A DNA stretch of 29,419 nucleotides from Clostridium sp. CAG:253 (GCA_000436755.1 FR887279.1:2326-31744), one strand, 5' to 3'; shown: positions 9,457 to 16,556, counted from the stretch's first letter. Notes: a model not told the origin generated them from the sequence alone. Numbers and translations are program-made.

Positions 9457-11289
9457 TCACCTTTTTATTGACAGTACCTTTCTCATATAACATCCAACCG
9501 AAAAATGACCTACACACTCCTGACATCTTTTGCATTTTTCGTCATCAATACAGTAGTCTGCCATTCTGTTTATATCTTCACCTTCCCTAGATGTTTTTAC
9601 TTTTATGGCACCAAATCTACACACACTTTCACATGCCCTGCACCCAAGACACATCTGATATTTTGTTATCTGACAATCAAGTTTTCTTTTCGCTTCATCT
9701 GCATCTTTTGCACGCATCAGTTCCGGATGGTCAACAAGTATCTTAAGGTTTTTTGTTCCCATTTTTCCCTGAAGCCTGAGCACTGACACACTGTTTTTAT
9801 CTACGACATAGACTTCTCCAAGCCTCTTATCTCCGAGTTCCTCTACAATCTTTCCAAATGGCTTGAACATTTCATAAAGCGTCGGCGTAATTTCTCTGGT
9901 CAATTCATAATTAAATGCCAAACTCTCTTTTACACATCTCTCAAAATTCACGATAGAATTTTTTGCAAATTTAACTCCGTTTCCACCCTGTCTTGCTTTC
10001 CAATTTCCGCTGTCTACATAGACATCAGGGTCTTTCTTGCCGACACTTTTTGCAAAATCAATAAGCATCTTATGAAATTTTTCATACTGCTCTTTCATAA
10101 AAATTTTTGACAAAAACTCTGACCATGAACTGTTGTTAGGGCAGCACCAGCATCCGACTCTTGAATAGCCAAGCCTGTATGCCCTGTTAAAAATAATATT
10201 TCTGGTAAGTATATAAAGCCACACATCAAAATCATACCATGATATAATCGGCGCACAGACTTCCTGCTTACTTATTTTGGATGACTCCGACACCCTGTTA
10301 TATTTATTTCTGCTGTTCGACTCGCTTCTTCTTATTCCTTGAAAGGAAAGAACTTTTACTTTATTGGCATATATTGTCTCTATTTTTCTGTTTATCGCTC
10401 CCGTCTTAAAAATAGTGCAACACCATCTCATAACCCTGCTAGGAGGTCCTACTACCTTGCACAAATCTTCAAAATTCTTGTCCTTATTTTTAGATGAAAT
10501 CATCAGTGTTTTAGGATTGTGCTCTTTATATTCCTTGATATAGTTGTAAGTCTCCGGAAATTCAAGTGTAGTGTCTCCGAAAAGATGACATATATCCGCT
10601 CTGCCTGTTGCCCTTTTTACTAAATCCGCTACAACCGTCGAATCTTTTCCCCCGCTAAAGGATATAAATATTTCTCTGTCCTCATATCCTCTGACCTTTT
10701 TTTTTATTTGTACTATCGCATCATCATCTATATCGTTAAATCTGTTTTTATTTGCAGTAATGAATCTTTGAACCATGCCATCAAAAAATTCTGTATTCAG
10801 TGTTTTTATTCTTTCATCAAATTTTTCTCTGATTTTATCCGTATCCTGATTTATCAGTCCACGGATTTTTATCTTCATATTTTTTCCGTCAGCATAATAA
10901 ATGTTTCCGCTTCCGTTCCATATGGAAACATCATCAAATTCACCCTTTTTCTTTCCAAGGAGTATCTCTAAAAGTATCTTTTCTTCCGGAAAAACAATAC
11001 GACAGTCTTTGACAAACTTTCTCCCTCTTTTACCGCAACAGCTGCATTTTTGCTCATATAAAGGTACTTTGCAATCATTGCACCAGTAAAGCATGGAGTC
11101 CACAACCAGATGTTTTCTGCTTCTGCAGATAGGACACTCTATATTTCTGTCAAAATCCTCATTGTCACGAACTATATCATTATTATTCAGTATATCAAAC
11201 ACATAATAATTTCTTTCATTTTCCTTAAGCTTATCAACATCTGTAGTTTTATTCTTATCGTGATTTCCATAGCATTTGTAAAAAATCAT
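9457..11289 (-). CDS. sspD: SspD, DndC-like PP-loop sulfurtransferase with ferredoxin-like C terminus
   Basis: This is a PAPS-reductase-family (ATP pyrophosphatase) protein expected to adenylate the DNA phosphate and insert sulfur. Counting from the most upstream ATG (11352), the protein shows a cysteine-rich zinc-ribbon-like N terminus (CPIC at 73-76, CNDC at 91-94, CSCC at 103-106), the PP-loop SFSGGKDST (231-239), and the paired cysteines RWCC (309-312) and GCWCCP (400-405), which in DndC-like proteins bind an Fe-S cluster. A ferredoxin-like tail follows: CLGCRACESVC (568-578) and CKRCQEC (607-613). The start at 11289 is preferred because GGTGGAG stands just before it; 11301 and 11352 are in-frame alternatives and the latter overlaps the upstream HTH gene. 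The PP-loop family call is certain. The Ssp assignment comes from the DUF4007, ATPase and desulfurase neighbours. Confidence 0.88.
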   Translation of the reverse strand: MIFYKCYGNHDKNKTTDVDKLKENERNYYVFDILNNNDIVRDNEDFDRNIECPICRSRKHLVVDSMLYWCNDCKVPLYEQKCSCCGKRGRKFVKDCRIVFPEEKILLEILLGKKKGEFDDVSIWNGSGNIYYADGKNMKIKIRGLINQDTDKIREKFDERIKTLNTEFFDGMVQRFITANKNRFNDIDDDAIVQIKKKVRGYEDREIFISFSGGKDSTVVADLVKRATGRADICHLFGDTTLEFPETYNYIKEYKEHNPKTLMISSKNKDKNFEDLCKVVGPPSRVMRWCCTIFKTGAINRKIETIYANKVKVLSFQGIRRSESNSRNKYNRVSESSKISKQEVCAPIISWYDFDVWLYILTRNIIFNRAYRLGYSRVGCWCCPNNSSWSEFLSKIFMKEQYEKFHKMLIDFAKSVGKKDPDVYVDSGNWKARQGGNGVKFAKNSIVNFERCVKESLAFNYELTREITPTLYEMFKPFGKIVEELGDKRLGEVYVVDKNSVSVLRLQGKMGTKNLKILVDHPELMRAKDADEAKRKLDCQITKYQMCLGCRACESVCRFGAIKVKTSREGEDINRMADYCIDDEKCKRCQECVGHFSVGCYMRKVLSIKR

Positions 11290-11312
11290 TTTCTCCACCA
11301 TTCCCGCATTTT

Positions 11313-11495
11313 TTAAAGCAAACTTAATGGATCTATCCCAAGATATGAACATATCTCAAGCATCTCGGTAGCATTCATTTTTCTGTCTGTATTTCCAAGC
11401 AGCAAATCTAAATCCACTTTTGTGTTTTCTGATATCTCCGCCGCTGAAATATTATTTTTTCTGATATATTCAATAATTTCTCTTGTAATTTCCAT
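11313..11495 (-). CDS. Small HTH (Cro/C1-like) protein, first gene of the ssp operon
   Basis: This 60-residue protein (MEITREIIEYIRKN... to ...CSYLGIDPLSLL) has the spacing of a minimal Cro/C1-type helix-turn-helix: helices around AAEISENTKV and ATEMLEICSYLGI. It has no other domain. The start at 11495 is chosen because AGGTGG lies just before it. The longer reading frame from 11573 would begin inside the promoter -35 box, so it cannot be right if that promoter is used. Its stop lies 23 bp before the preferred sspD start, so it is cotranscribed with the modification genes. I infer a regulatory role for the ssp operon. An accessory structural role is possible, and no function can be proved from sequence. 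Confidence 0.75.
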   Translation of the reverse strand: MEITREIIEYIRKNNISAAEISENTKVDLDLLLGNTDRKMNATEMLEICSYLGIDPLSLL

Positions 11496-11544
11496 TGTTA
11501 CCACCTCTTTTTCTTGTTTTTCAAGAAACGTATATAGTGCTTCT

Positions 11545-11573
11545 ATTATACTCTTGCAATAAAAGAAATTCAA
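11545..11573 (-). promoter_or_regulatory. Promoter of the ssp operon
   Basis: On the minus strand TTGAAT, a 17-base spacer and TATAAT form a near-consensus sigma-A promoter. The start site would fall near 11538, giving a leader of about 40 bases before the HTH gene. No terminator is visible between the HTH gene and sspE, so the six genes are probably one transcript. Confidence 0.8.
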
Positions 11574-11598
11574 CCGTATGTTTTCCTAAATACAGAGA

Positions 11599-11644
11599 AT
11601 ACTATTGATATTCTTGACACTATAGTTTTTAGTCTGATACTATT
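11599..11644. promoter_or_regulatory. Possible operator repeats between ssp and XRE promoters
   Basis: ACTAT occurs on the plus strand at 11601, 11619 and 11639, about two helical turns apart, and twice within the longer word ATACTATT (11599 and 11637). The middle copy is the palindrome ACTATAGT. They cover the promoter of the XRE gene and lie upstream of the ssp promoter. They could be binding sites for one of the two flanking HTH proteins. In AT-rich DNA chance recurrence is possible. Confidence 0.35.
11614..11643 (+). promoter_or_regulatory. Promoter of the divergent XRE regulator
   Basis: A perfect TTGACA at 11614 is followed after 18 bases by TACTAT. The start site would be near 11650, about 100 bases before the XRE start codon. 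The ACTAT repeats overlap it, which would allow autoregulation. Confidence 0.6.
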
Positions 11645-11749
11645 TAATTATTAAACTGATTTAGATTTTAACGTATGATTATTAATAAACTGGAACTTAT
11701 CCGACAATATATAATAAATAATGAATGTATTATAGAAATGAGGTTCAAA

Positions 11750-12091
11750 ATGAAAAATCCCGTTATTGCAAAAATGCTGAAATATTATCGAAAAGCAAAT
11801 AACCTTTCTGTGGATGATATTGCAGCATATTTGGATGAATGCGGCATATCTGTCGCAAACAAAACCATTTACGGCTGGGAAAGCGGTCAGACCCAGCCCG
11901 ATGCCGATATTCTCCTATATCTCTGTAAATATTACCGTATCACTGATATTCTAGGTACGTTTGGCTATTCAAAAAAGAAGAAACCTGAAACTATTACCTA
12001 TTCTCTTAAAGAAAGAGACCTTGTAGATGCATACAGAAAAAACATAAATATGCAGGCTGCTGTCGACAAACTTTTAGATTTAGATAAATAA
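11750..12091 (+). CDS. XRE-family transcriptional regulator
   Basis: This 113-residue protein has a Cro/C1-type HTH in its N-terminal two thirds: VIAKMLKYYRKANNLSVDD, then an extended helix region, then KTIYGWESGQTQPDADILLYLCKYY, the typical recognition-helix and scaffold-helix pattern. A short charged tail follows and no enzymatic or sensory domain is seen. The start at 11750 is chosen because TGAGG lies 6-7 bases upstream; the frame is open from 11675, but earlier ATGs lack such a site. It is divergent from the ssp operon. It may regulate that operon, itself, or an unlinked target. The HTH family is clear; the target is inference. Confidence 0.85.
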   Translation: MKNPVIAKMLKYYRKANNLSVDDIAAYLDECGISVANKTIYGWESGQTQPDADILLYLCKYYRITDILGTFGYSKKKKPETITYSLKERDLVDAYRKNINMQAAVDKLLDLDK

Positions 12092-12104
12092 TCTTTAAAT
12101 AAAC

Positions 12105-12142
12105 AAAAAATCTCCCACCTCTCATCTATGAGAGGCGGGAGA
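12105..12142 (-). terminator. Intrinsic terminator after the PTS IIBA gene
   Basis: TCTCCC-A-CCTCTCA (12111-12124) pairs with TGAGAGG-C-GGGAGA (12129-12142) with one mismatch and a 4-base loop. On the minus strand it is followed by TTTTTTGTTT, the right polarity to end the ptsI-IIBA transcript. The plus side is less T-rich, so it may also stop XRE transcription only weakly. Confidence 0.88.
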
Positions 12143-12196
12143 ACAAACTTTATCTGCCATATGCAAATCCGTCTCCTTTTATGTACAAACCAATAC

Positions 12197-12997
12197 CTAT
12201 CTTATTTTCATAATAATATTTGTTTTCTCAACATCGTCGTAAGCTGTCAGTTCTATTTCTTCATATTCATCGGAATTTGTGATTATTACCGGGGTAACTG
12301 TATTATATCCTGCATTTCGTATTCCCACTAAATCACATTCAAGCAAAGGCTGTCCCTTTGTCACTTTATCGCCCTCTTTTACAAGTGCTTTATAATACTT
12401 TCCTTCAAGTTCAACAGTATTTATTCCAACATGAATAAGAATTTCAACACCATTATCTCCTGTTATTCCAATTGCATGAAGTGTTTCAAATAAGGTTGAA
12501 ACTTCTCCGTCAACAGGTGCAGTCACCAGACCTTCTTTTGGAATGACAGCCATACCTTTTCCTAATATCTCATTTGCAAATATGTCATCAGGAACTTCTG
12601 ACAATTTTATTGCTTCTCCTTTTAAAGGTGAATAAAGCTCTTTTGCTGACTCTTGTAAAACTTCCTTACTCTCCGGTAAATTTTTTGTTTTATTTACCGC
12701 CTTCTCTTCTTTGCTTTCTTCCTTATTCTCTTCTTTTGTTCCTCCTGCTATATTAGCAATGGCGATAAACTCATCATATACCTTGTTTACGGCACCTGTT
12801 CCAAAGATTATCTGAAGCTGTCCCGATGCTTCAAATACTCCTTTAACACCCTCTATATTTTCAATCTCTTCTTTATTGCATTTACTGTTGTCTGCAATTA
12901 CAAGTCTCAATCGTGTAGCACAATGTGCAGCAGAAACTATATTTTCTCTGCCACCTATTTTTTCTACAACCTCTTTAGCTGTACTCCTGTAATCCAT
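12197..12997 (-). CDS. PTS glucose-type EIIB-EIIA fusion protein
   Basis: This 266-residue protein relays phosphate from HPr to a sugar permease. Residues 1-80 form a IIB domain with the phosphocysteine Cys26 in AAHCATRLRLV. A charged, Glu/Lys-rich linker spans about 86-120. Residues about 125-266 form a IIA(Glc) domain with VTAPVDGEV, the helper histidine in LHAIG (174) and the phospho-histidine His189 in ILIHVGINTV. There is no IIC membrane domain. The ATG at 12997 has GGAG 8 bases upstream; a TTG at 13021 in frame is less likely. The gene lies about 80 bp after ptsI and probably shares its transcript. It would serve a IIC encoded elsewhere, or act like a soluble Crr-type regulator with its own IIB. 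Substrate cannot be read from sequence. Confidence 0.9.
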   Translation of the reverse strand: MDYRSTAKEVVEKIGGRENIVSAAHCATRLRLVIADNSKCNKEEIENIEGVKGVFEASGQLQIIFGTGAVNKVYDEFIAIANIAGGTKEENKEESKEEKAVNKTKNLPESKEVLQESAKELYSPLKGEAIKLSEVPDDIFANEILGKGMAVIPKEGLVTAPVDGEVSTLFETLHAIGITGDNGVEILIHVGINTVELEGKYYKALVKEGDKVTKGQPLLECDLVGIRNAGYNTVTPVIITNSDEYEEIELTAYDDVEKTNIIMKIR

Positions 12998-13077
12998 ATT
13001 TTCTTTCTCCAATACTCCCAAAGCCTTTTATGCATTTATTATCATTATTGGTTCACGGGTAACATTTCTCAAACTGC

Positions 13078-14691
13078 TTATTCCATATCCCTCACAATTT
13101 TTCTGATAGGCAGTACACATGCCGGTGATACTGAAAGTTCATCTATTCCCATTTTGACAAATCTTTCTGTAAGTTCAGTATCAGCACCAAGTTCGCCGCA
13201 GATTCCTGCCCATATTCCTTCTTTGTGTGCATTATCAATAACCATCTGTATCATTCTTAAAATTGCCTCATGATGAGGATTGTAAAACTCATCAAGTTTT
13301 GAGTTCTGACGGTCTATTGCGAGTGTGTACTGCGTCAAATCATTTGTGCCTATACTGAAGAAGTCAACTTCTTTTGCCAAAAGGTCACTTATGATGGCTG
13401 CTGCCGGAGTCTCAATCATGATTCCCTCCTCAACTTCACCAATCCCTACGCCTGCTGCAATAAGTTCATCCCTCACCTGTTTTGAAATCTCTTTTATTCT
13501 TCTAACCTCGTCAACAGATGTAATCATAGGATACATGATAGCAATATTTCCATATGCACTCGCTCTGTATAATGCACGAAGCTGTGTCTTAAATACTTCC
13601 TCTCTTGTAAGGCAGATTCTTATAGCCCTGTAACCCATTGCAGGATTTTCCTCTTTTTCAAGATTAAAGTAATCAGCCTGCTTGTCAGCTCCTATATCTA
13701 ATGTACGAATTATAACTTTCTTTCCTGCCATTGTCTCAGCAACCTGTTTGTATGCCTTAAGCTGTTCATCCTCTGTCGGATAATCACTCGCCTCAAGATA
13801 GAGGAACTCACTTCTAAACAGTCCTATTCCTGCCGCATCATTCTGAACTACAGCCGCAAGGTCTGAAGGATTTCCTATATTGGCATATAATTTTATTTGT
13901 TTTCCTGATTTTGTAACCGTATCTTTCCCTTTAAGGCTCTGTAAAAGCTTTTTCTGCTCTTTAGCTGCTTCCTGTTTCTTTAAATACTCATTTAATGTCT
14001 CCTCGTCAGGCTCAACAATAATCTTTCCCTCGAAACCATCAATAATTCCTTTTTTTCCGTTCCATTGTTCATCAATCTCAACACCGATAAGTGCCGGTAT
14101 TCCCATTGTTCTTGCAAGTATTGCCGTATGAGAATTTGAAGAACCGTATCTTGTGACAAATGCAAGAAGTTTTGTCTTGTCCATCTGGACTGTCTCACTC
14201 GGTGCAAGATCATCAGCCACTACTATTACAGGTTCATCTCCTATATCACTGTCGCTTGTCTTTCCGCAAAGCACTGAAATAACTCTTTCCGAAATATCTT
14301 TTACATCAGCAGAACGAGCCTTGAAATAATCATCCTCCATATTTGCAAACATTTCTGAAAAATTATCTCCGGTTACACCTACTGCATACTCTGCATTAAT
14401 CTTCTGTGATGTGATGATATTTTTTACGGAATCGTTATAATCATCATCCTCAAGCATCATAGCATGAACTTCAAAAATCTCCGCATTCATCTCTCCGACT
14501 TCTTTCAATGCCTTCTCATAAAGACCGTGAAGCTGTTCAATGGCTTTTTCTCTTGCTGCTTCGTATCTTGCAATCTCGCCCTCAGAATCATCCGTCTTTT
14601 TTCTTACAACAACATTCTGATTTTTTGAATAAAAACTTATTTTTCCGATTGCAATACCGCCAAAAATTTTCTTTCCATAATATTCTTTCAT
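13078..14691 (-). CDS. ptsI: Phosphoenolpyruvate-protein phosphotransferase (PTS Enzyme I)
   Basis: Enzyme I takes phosphate from phosphoenolpyruvate and passes it to HPr, starting every PTS relay. The 537-residue protein carries the phospho-histidine His188 in SNSHTAILARTMGIPALIG, the PEP-binding RSEFLYL and IRTLDIGADK segments, the signature IGTNDLTQYTLAIDR, and the catalytic Cys498 in GICGELGAD. Length is slightly below the usual 570 or so, mostly from a compact N-terminal HPr-binding region. GGAGG stands 9-10 bases before the ATG. No HPr gene is adjacent, so ptsH is elsewhere. A RAT element and terminator in its leader place it under the BglG-type antiterminator encoded upstream, an arrangement comparable in logic to GlcT control of the Bacillus pts operon. 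Confidence 0.96.
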   Translation of the reverse strand: MKEYYGKKIFGGIAIGKISFYSKNQNVVVRKKTDDSEGEIARYEAAREKAIEQLHGLYEKALKEVGEMNAEIFEVHAMMLEDDDYNDSVKNIITSQKINAEYAVGVTGDNFSEMFANMEDDYFKARSADVKDISERVISVLCGKTSDSDIGDEPVIVVADDLAPSETVQMDKTKLLAFVTRYGSSNSHTAILARTMGIPALIGVEIDEQWNGKKGIIDGFEGKIIVEPDEETLNEYLKKQEAAKEQKKLLQSLKGKDTVTKSGKQIKLYANIGNPSDLAAVVQNDAAGIGLFRSEFLYLEASDYPTEDEQLKAYKQVAETMAGKKVIIRTLDIGADKQADYFNLEKEENPAMGYRAIRICLTREEVFKTQLRALYRASAYGNIAIMYPMITSVDEVRRIKEISKQVRDELIAAGVGIGEVEEGIMIETPAAAIISDLLAKEVDFFSIGTNDLTQYTLAIDRQNSKLDEFYNPHHEAILRMIQMVIDNAHKEGIWAGICGELGADTELTERFVKMGIDELSVSPACVLPIRKIVRDME

Positions 14692-14788
14692 AATATTAGT
14701 CCTCCTTATTTACTGCTCATGTTGTTTTATTTTACTTTTTTGCTTTTAATTTCCTATAAATTTTTTTATTTTTATAATTTATATAATA

Positions 14789-14875
14789 AAAACCCGGACA
14801 CACAACTAACTATATTTTTCCACATATCTGATATATATATTCAAAATACAAGCTAAAATTTTGTGTCCGGGTTTT
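14789..14875 (-). terminator. Leader terminator in front of ptsI, overlapping the RAT
   Basis: AAAACCCGGACACA (14789-14802) is perfectly complementary over 14 bp to TGTGTCCGGGTTTT (14862-14875), with a 59-base AT-rich loop. On the minus strand the second arm is followed by TTTTTATTATAT. The upstream arm shares the AAAACCCGG bases with the 3' side of the RAT element, so only one of the two structures can form, the standard design of BglG/SacY antitermination. Confidence 0.85.
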
Positions 14876-14896
14876 GCCAACCGAATGTAACAATCC
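14870..14896 (-). promoter_or_regulatory. RAT element (ribonucleic antiterminator) upstream of ptsI
   Basis: On the minus strand the 27-base element reads GGATTGTTAC, then ATTCGGTT, then GGCAAAACC. The outer halves match the conserved RAT sequence bound by BglG/LicT-type proteins. The 3' half is shared with the terminator stem. Binding of the antiterminator encoded just upstream would allow ptsI transcription. I see no clear promoter between the antiterminator stop and this element, so read-through from the upstream gene may supply it. Confidence 0.85.
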
Positions 14897-14951
14897 CTAA
14901 ATATGACAATTACAAATTTATGAATTTATAAACTATAATTTATTTTTAATT

Positions 14952-15791
14952 TTACTCTTGACCTTCACCTGAAAGTCTTTGTATGTGAATCGTAAGATAA
15001 GATATTTCTTCCAACGAAACACAATATTTCATACTCACTTTCAAATAATCCCTTATTCTAAGTGCACATCTGTAACTTTTCGGAAATTCACTTTTCATTA
15101 TCATTGCAAGTCTGTTCTCTTTGTCATCGCCATATGTCTCATTTTTCACAACTCTTGCCAGAAAATGTTTAAGGTGACTTATAAAACGCTCGTAATATAA
15201 ATTCTCCCTGTCAAGTTCCTTTCCAAATGTATAACCTACTATATTGACAATATCTTTTGTTATTCCCGGAACGTTCATTGTCTGCATCATATCTGCATCA
15301 ATCTGAGCATTCAATATATGAATAGCAAAAAATCCTGCTTCATCCTCTGAAAGTTCAAATCCAAGGTCATGCTTTACAATTTCCAAAGCACTCTTTCCTG
15401 CTTCAAACTCACTTTGGTAAAATCTTTTAATCTCCCATAAAAGTGCATTTTCAACAACAATTCCTTTTTTTAAACGCGTGATTGCAAAATTCAAATGGTC
15501 TGTAAGTGTTATGTAAATAATCTTACTCAGTTTCATTCCATACTTTTCTTTTGCCATCGCTATAATCTTATTTGCTGTCTGAATATACTCATATGGTATA
15601 TCCCTAAGCAGCTCTTCAAGTCGGGTCACGCTCTCATCAGGCATAGAAAACTTTTTCTCGATTTTTAATTCATCAAGAATATCTCCGCTTTTCTTCCCGA
15701 ATCCTAAACCCTTTCCCATAACAACAATTTCTTTTCCCTTTTCGTCACAGGCGCTTACAACATTGTTATTTATTATTTTTAAGATTTTCAC
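14952..15791 (-). CDS. BglG/LicT-family PRD-containing transcription antiterminator
   Basis: This 279-residue protein begins MKILKIINNNVVSACDEKGKE, the CAT RNA-binding domain (residues 1-55) of the BglG family, followed by two PTS-regulation domains. PRD1 (about 65-170) has histidines at 99 (TDHLNFAI) and 158 (FFAIHI). PRD2 (about 170-279) has histidines in SHLKHFLARV and LTIHIQRL. These are the positions where EI/HPr and EIIB phosphorylation tune activity in the family. The start is GTG, with GGGGGAAG just upstream. Two RAT-terminator pairs, one in its own leader and one before ptsI, are its obvious RNA targets. This suggests a GlcT-like role in coupling PTS gene expression to sugar flux; the inducing sugar is unknown. 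Confidence 0.93.
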   Translation of the reverse strand: MKILKIINNNVVSACDEKGKEIVVMGKGLGFGKKSGDILDELKIEKKFSMPDESVTRLEELLRDIPYEYIQTANKIIAMAKEKYGMKLSKIIYITLTDHLNFAITRLKKGIVVENALLWEIKRFYQSEFEAGKSALEIVKHDLGFELSEDEAGFFAIHILNAQIDADMMQTMNVPGITKDIVNIVGYTFGKELDRENLYYERFISHLKHFLARVVKNETYGDDKENRLAMIMKSEFPKSYRCALRIRDYLKVSMKYCVSLEEISYLTIHIQRLSGEGQE

Positions 15792-15836
15792 TCATCTTCC
15801 CCCGGATAAAACAGCAAATATAATGTTTTCCAAAAG

Positions 15837-15913
15837 AAAAAAACTGCATCACACCTCTACTTAAACAATAGTAATATATCAACTACGTCCAATGAATAAC
15901 GGTGCAACCCAGT
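15837..15913 (-). terminator. Leader terminator of the antiterminator gene, overlapping its RAT
   Basis: On the minus strand ACTGGGTTGCACC (15901-15913) pairs with GGTGTGATGCAGT (15843-15855) over 13 positions with one mismatch and three G-T pairs, and a run of seven T follows. The first arm includes the ACT at the 3' end of the RAT, so RAT folding and terminator folding exclude each other. Confidence 0.78.
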
Positions 15914-15996
15914 CTTGCCTAATATGTATGATATACAATCAGTAACAATCCAGTTCGCTATCGCAACTTGTTTTGTTGTTAATATATTACTATTGT
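15865..15996. repeat. 15-bp perfect inverted repeat flanking the RAT leader
   Basis: ACAATAGTAATATAT at 15865-15879 recurs in exact inverted form at 15982-15996. The second arm contains the -10 box of the antiterminator promoter; the first lies in the loop of the leader terminator. Because one arm is upstream of the transcription start, the pair cannot fold in the mRNA and must act, if at all, in DNA. Confidence 0.7.
15911..15951 (-). promoter_or_regulatory. RAT element in the leader of the antiterminator gene
   Basis: On the minus strand GGATTGTTACTG opens the element and GGCAAGACT closes it, both matching the BglG/SacY RAT consensus. The middle is longer than usual and can extend the hairpin: CTGATTGTAT pairs with ATACA-T-ATTAG. 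It implies autogenous antitermination. Confidence 0.83.
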
Positions 15997-16012
15997 AAAA
16001 AATATTCGTCAA
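15984..16012 (-). promoter_or_regulatory. Promoter of the antiterminator gene
   Basis: TTGACG, a 17-base spacer and TAATAT read on the minus strand. The start site near 15977 would give a leader of about 185 bases holding the RAT and terminator, as expected for this kind of control. Confidence 0.8.
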
Positions 16013-16072
16013 GTGTTTTTTGTAATTTTGCCGTTTTATATAATTTTAAGAGTATATTTTTGTGCAACATTA

Positions 16073-16537
16073 CTAAAATTGAAGATTTTTAAATTTACGT
16101 TCAGCTTCACGCCTCTGGTCTTTCTTTGCTATATCCTGTCTCTTATCATATAATTTTTTACCCTTTGCAAGTCCTATCTCAACTTTTACAAGACTTCCAC
16201 TGAAATATACACTCAAAGGCACAACCGTGTATCCCTTTTGTGCTATCTGTCCCTCAATCTTTCTTATTTCTCTCTTGTGAAGAAGAAGTTTACGCACTCT
16301 CAACGGATCTTTATTAAAAATATTGCCTTTTTCATATGCCGCAATGTGCATATTGTATACATAAACTTCTCCCTTTTCAATTCGTATAAATGCCTCTTTC
16401 ACACTGCATCTTCCCATTCTCAGGGATTTAACCTCTGTTCCGGCAAGTGAAATTCCGGCTTCATACTTATCTTCAATAAAATAGTCATGATATGCTTTTT
16501 TATTATTTGCTATCAATTTTTTTGCCTGCTTAGCCAT
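16073..16537 (-). CDS. smpB: SsrA-binding protein SmpB
   Basis: SmpB binds tmRNA (SsrA) and delivers it to stalled ribosomes for trans-translation. The 154-residue protein has all family landmarks: [43 protein letters not shown], the [12 protein letters not shown] segment, [26 protein letters not shown] and the basic tail [12 protein letters not shown] that enters the decoding channel. An AGAGGT site precedes the ATG. It follows rnr by 19 bp, a common secG-rnr-smpB order in Firmicutes, and RNase R works in the same quality-control pathway. The ssrA gene, often nearby, was not found in this window. Confidence 0.97.
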   Translation of the reverse strand: MAKQAKKLIANNKKAYHDYFIEDKYEAGISLAGTEVKSLRMGRCSVKEAFIRIEKGEVYVYNMHIAAYEKGNIFNKDPLRVRKLLLHKREIRKIEGQIAQKGYTVVPLSVYFSGSLVKVEIGLAKGKKLYDKRQDIAKKDQRREAERKFKNLQF

Positions 16538-16556
16538 ATCTGCTTTCTACCTCTGT

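Noticed and set aside
1232..11495. Assignment of the defence operon to Dnd (DndABCDE) or BREX
   Set aside because: There is no DndB, DndD or DndE and no BrxX/PglX methyltransferase or PglZ; DUF4007 plus a DUF262/DUF1524 effector fits Ssp better.
11496..11573. Longer version of the small HTH protein starting at 11573
   Set aside because: The start would coincide with the -35 box of a near-consensus promoter, while the start at 11495 has a proper ribosome site.
15865..15879. Second promoter on the plus strand formed by the inverted copy of the -10 region
   Set aside because: No -35-like box stands at a suitable distance and no plus-strand gene follows.
15792..16072. tmRNA gene ssrA near smpB
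   Set aside because: The gap is filled by a promoter, RAT and terminator, and no tRNA-Ala-like ends or tag reading frame were seen.
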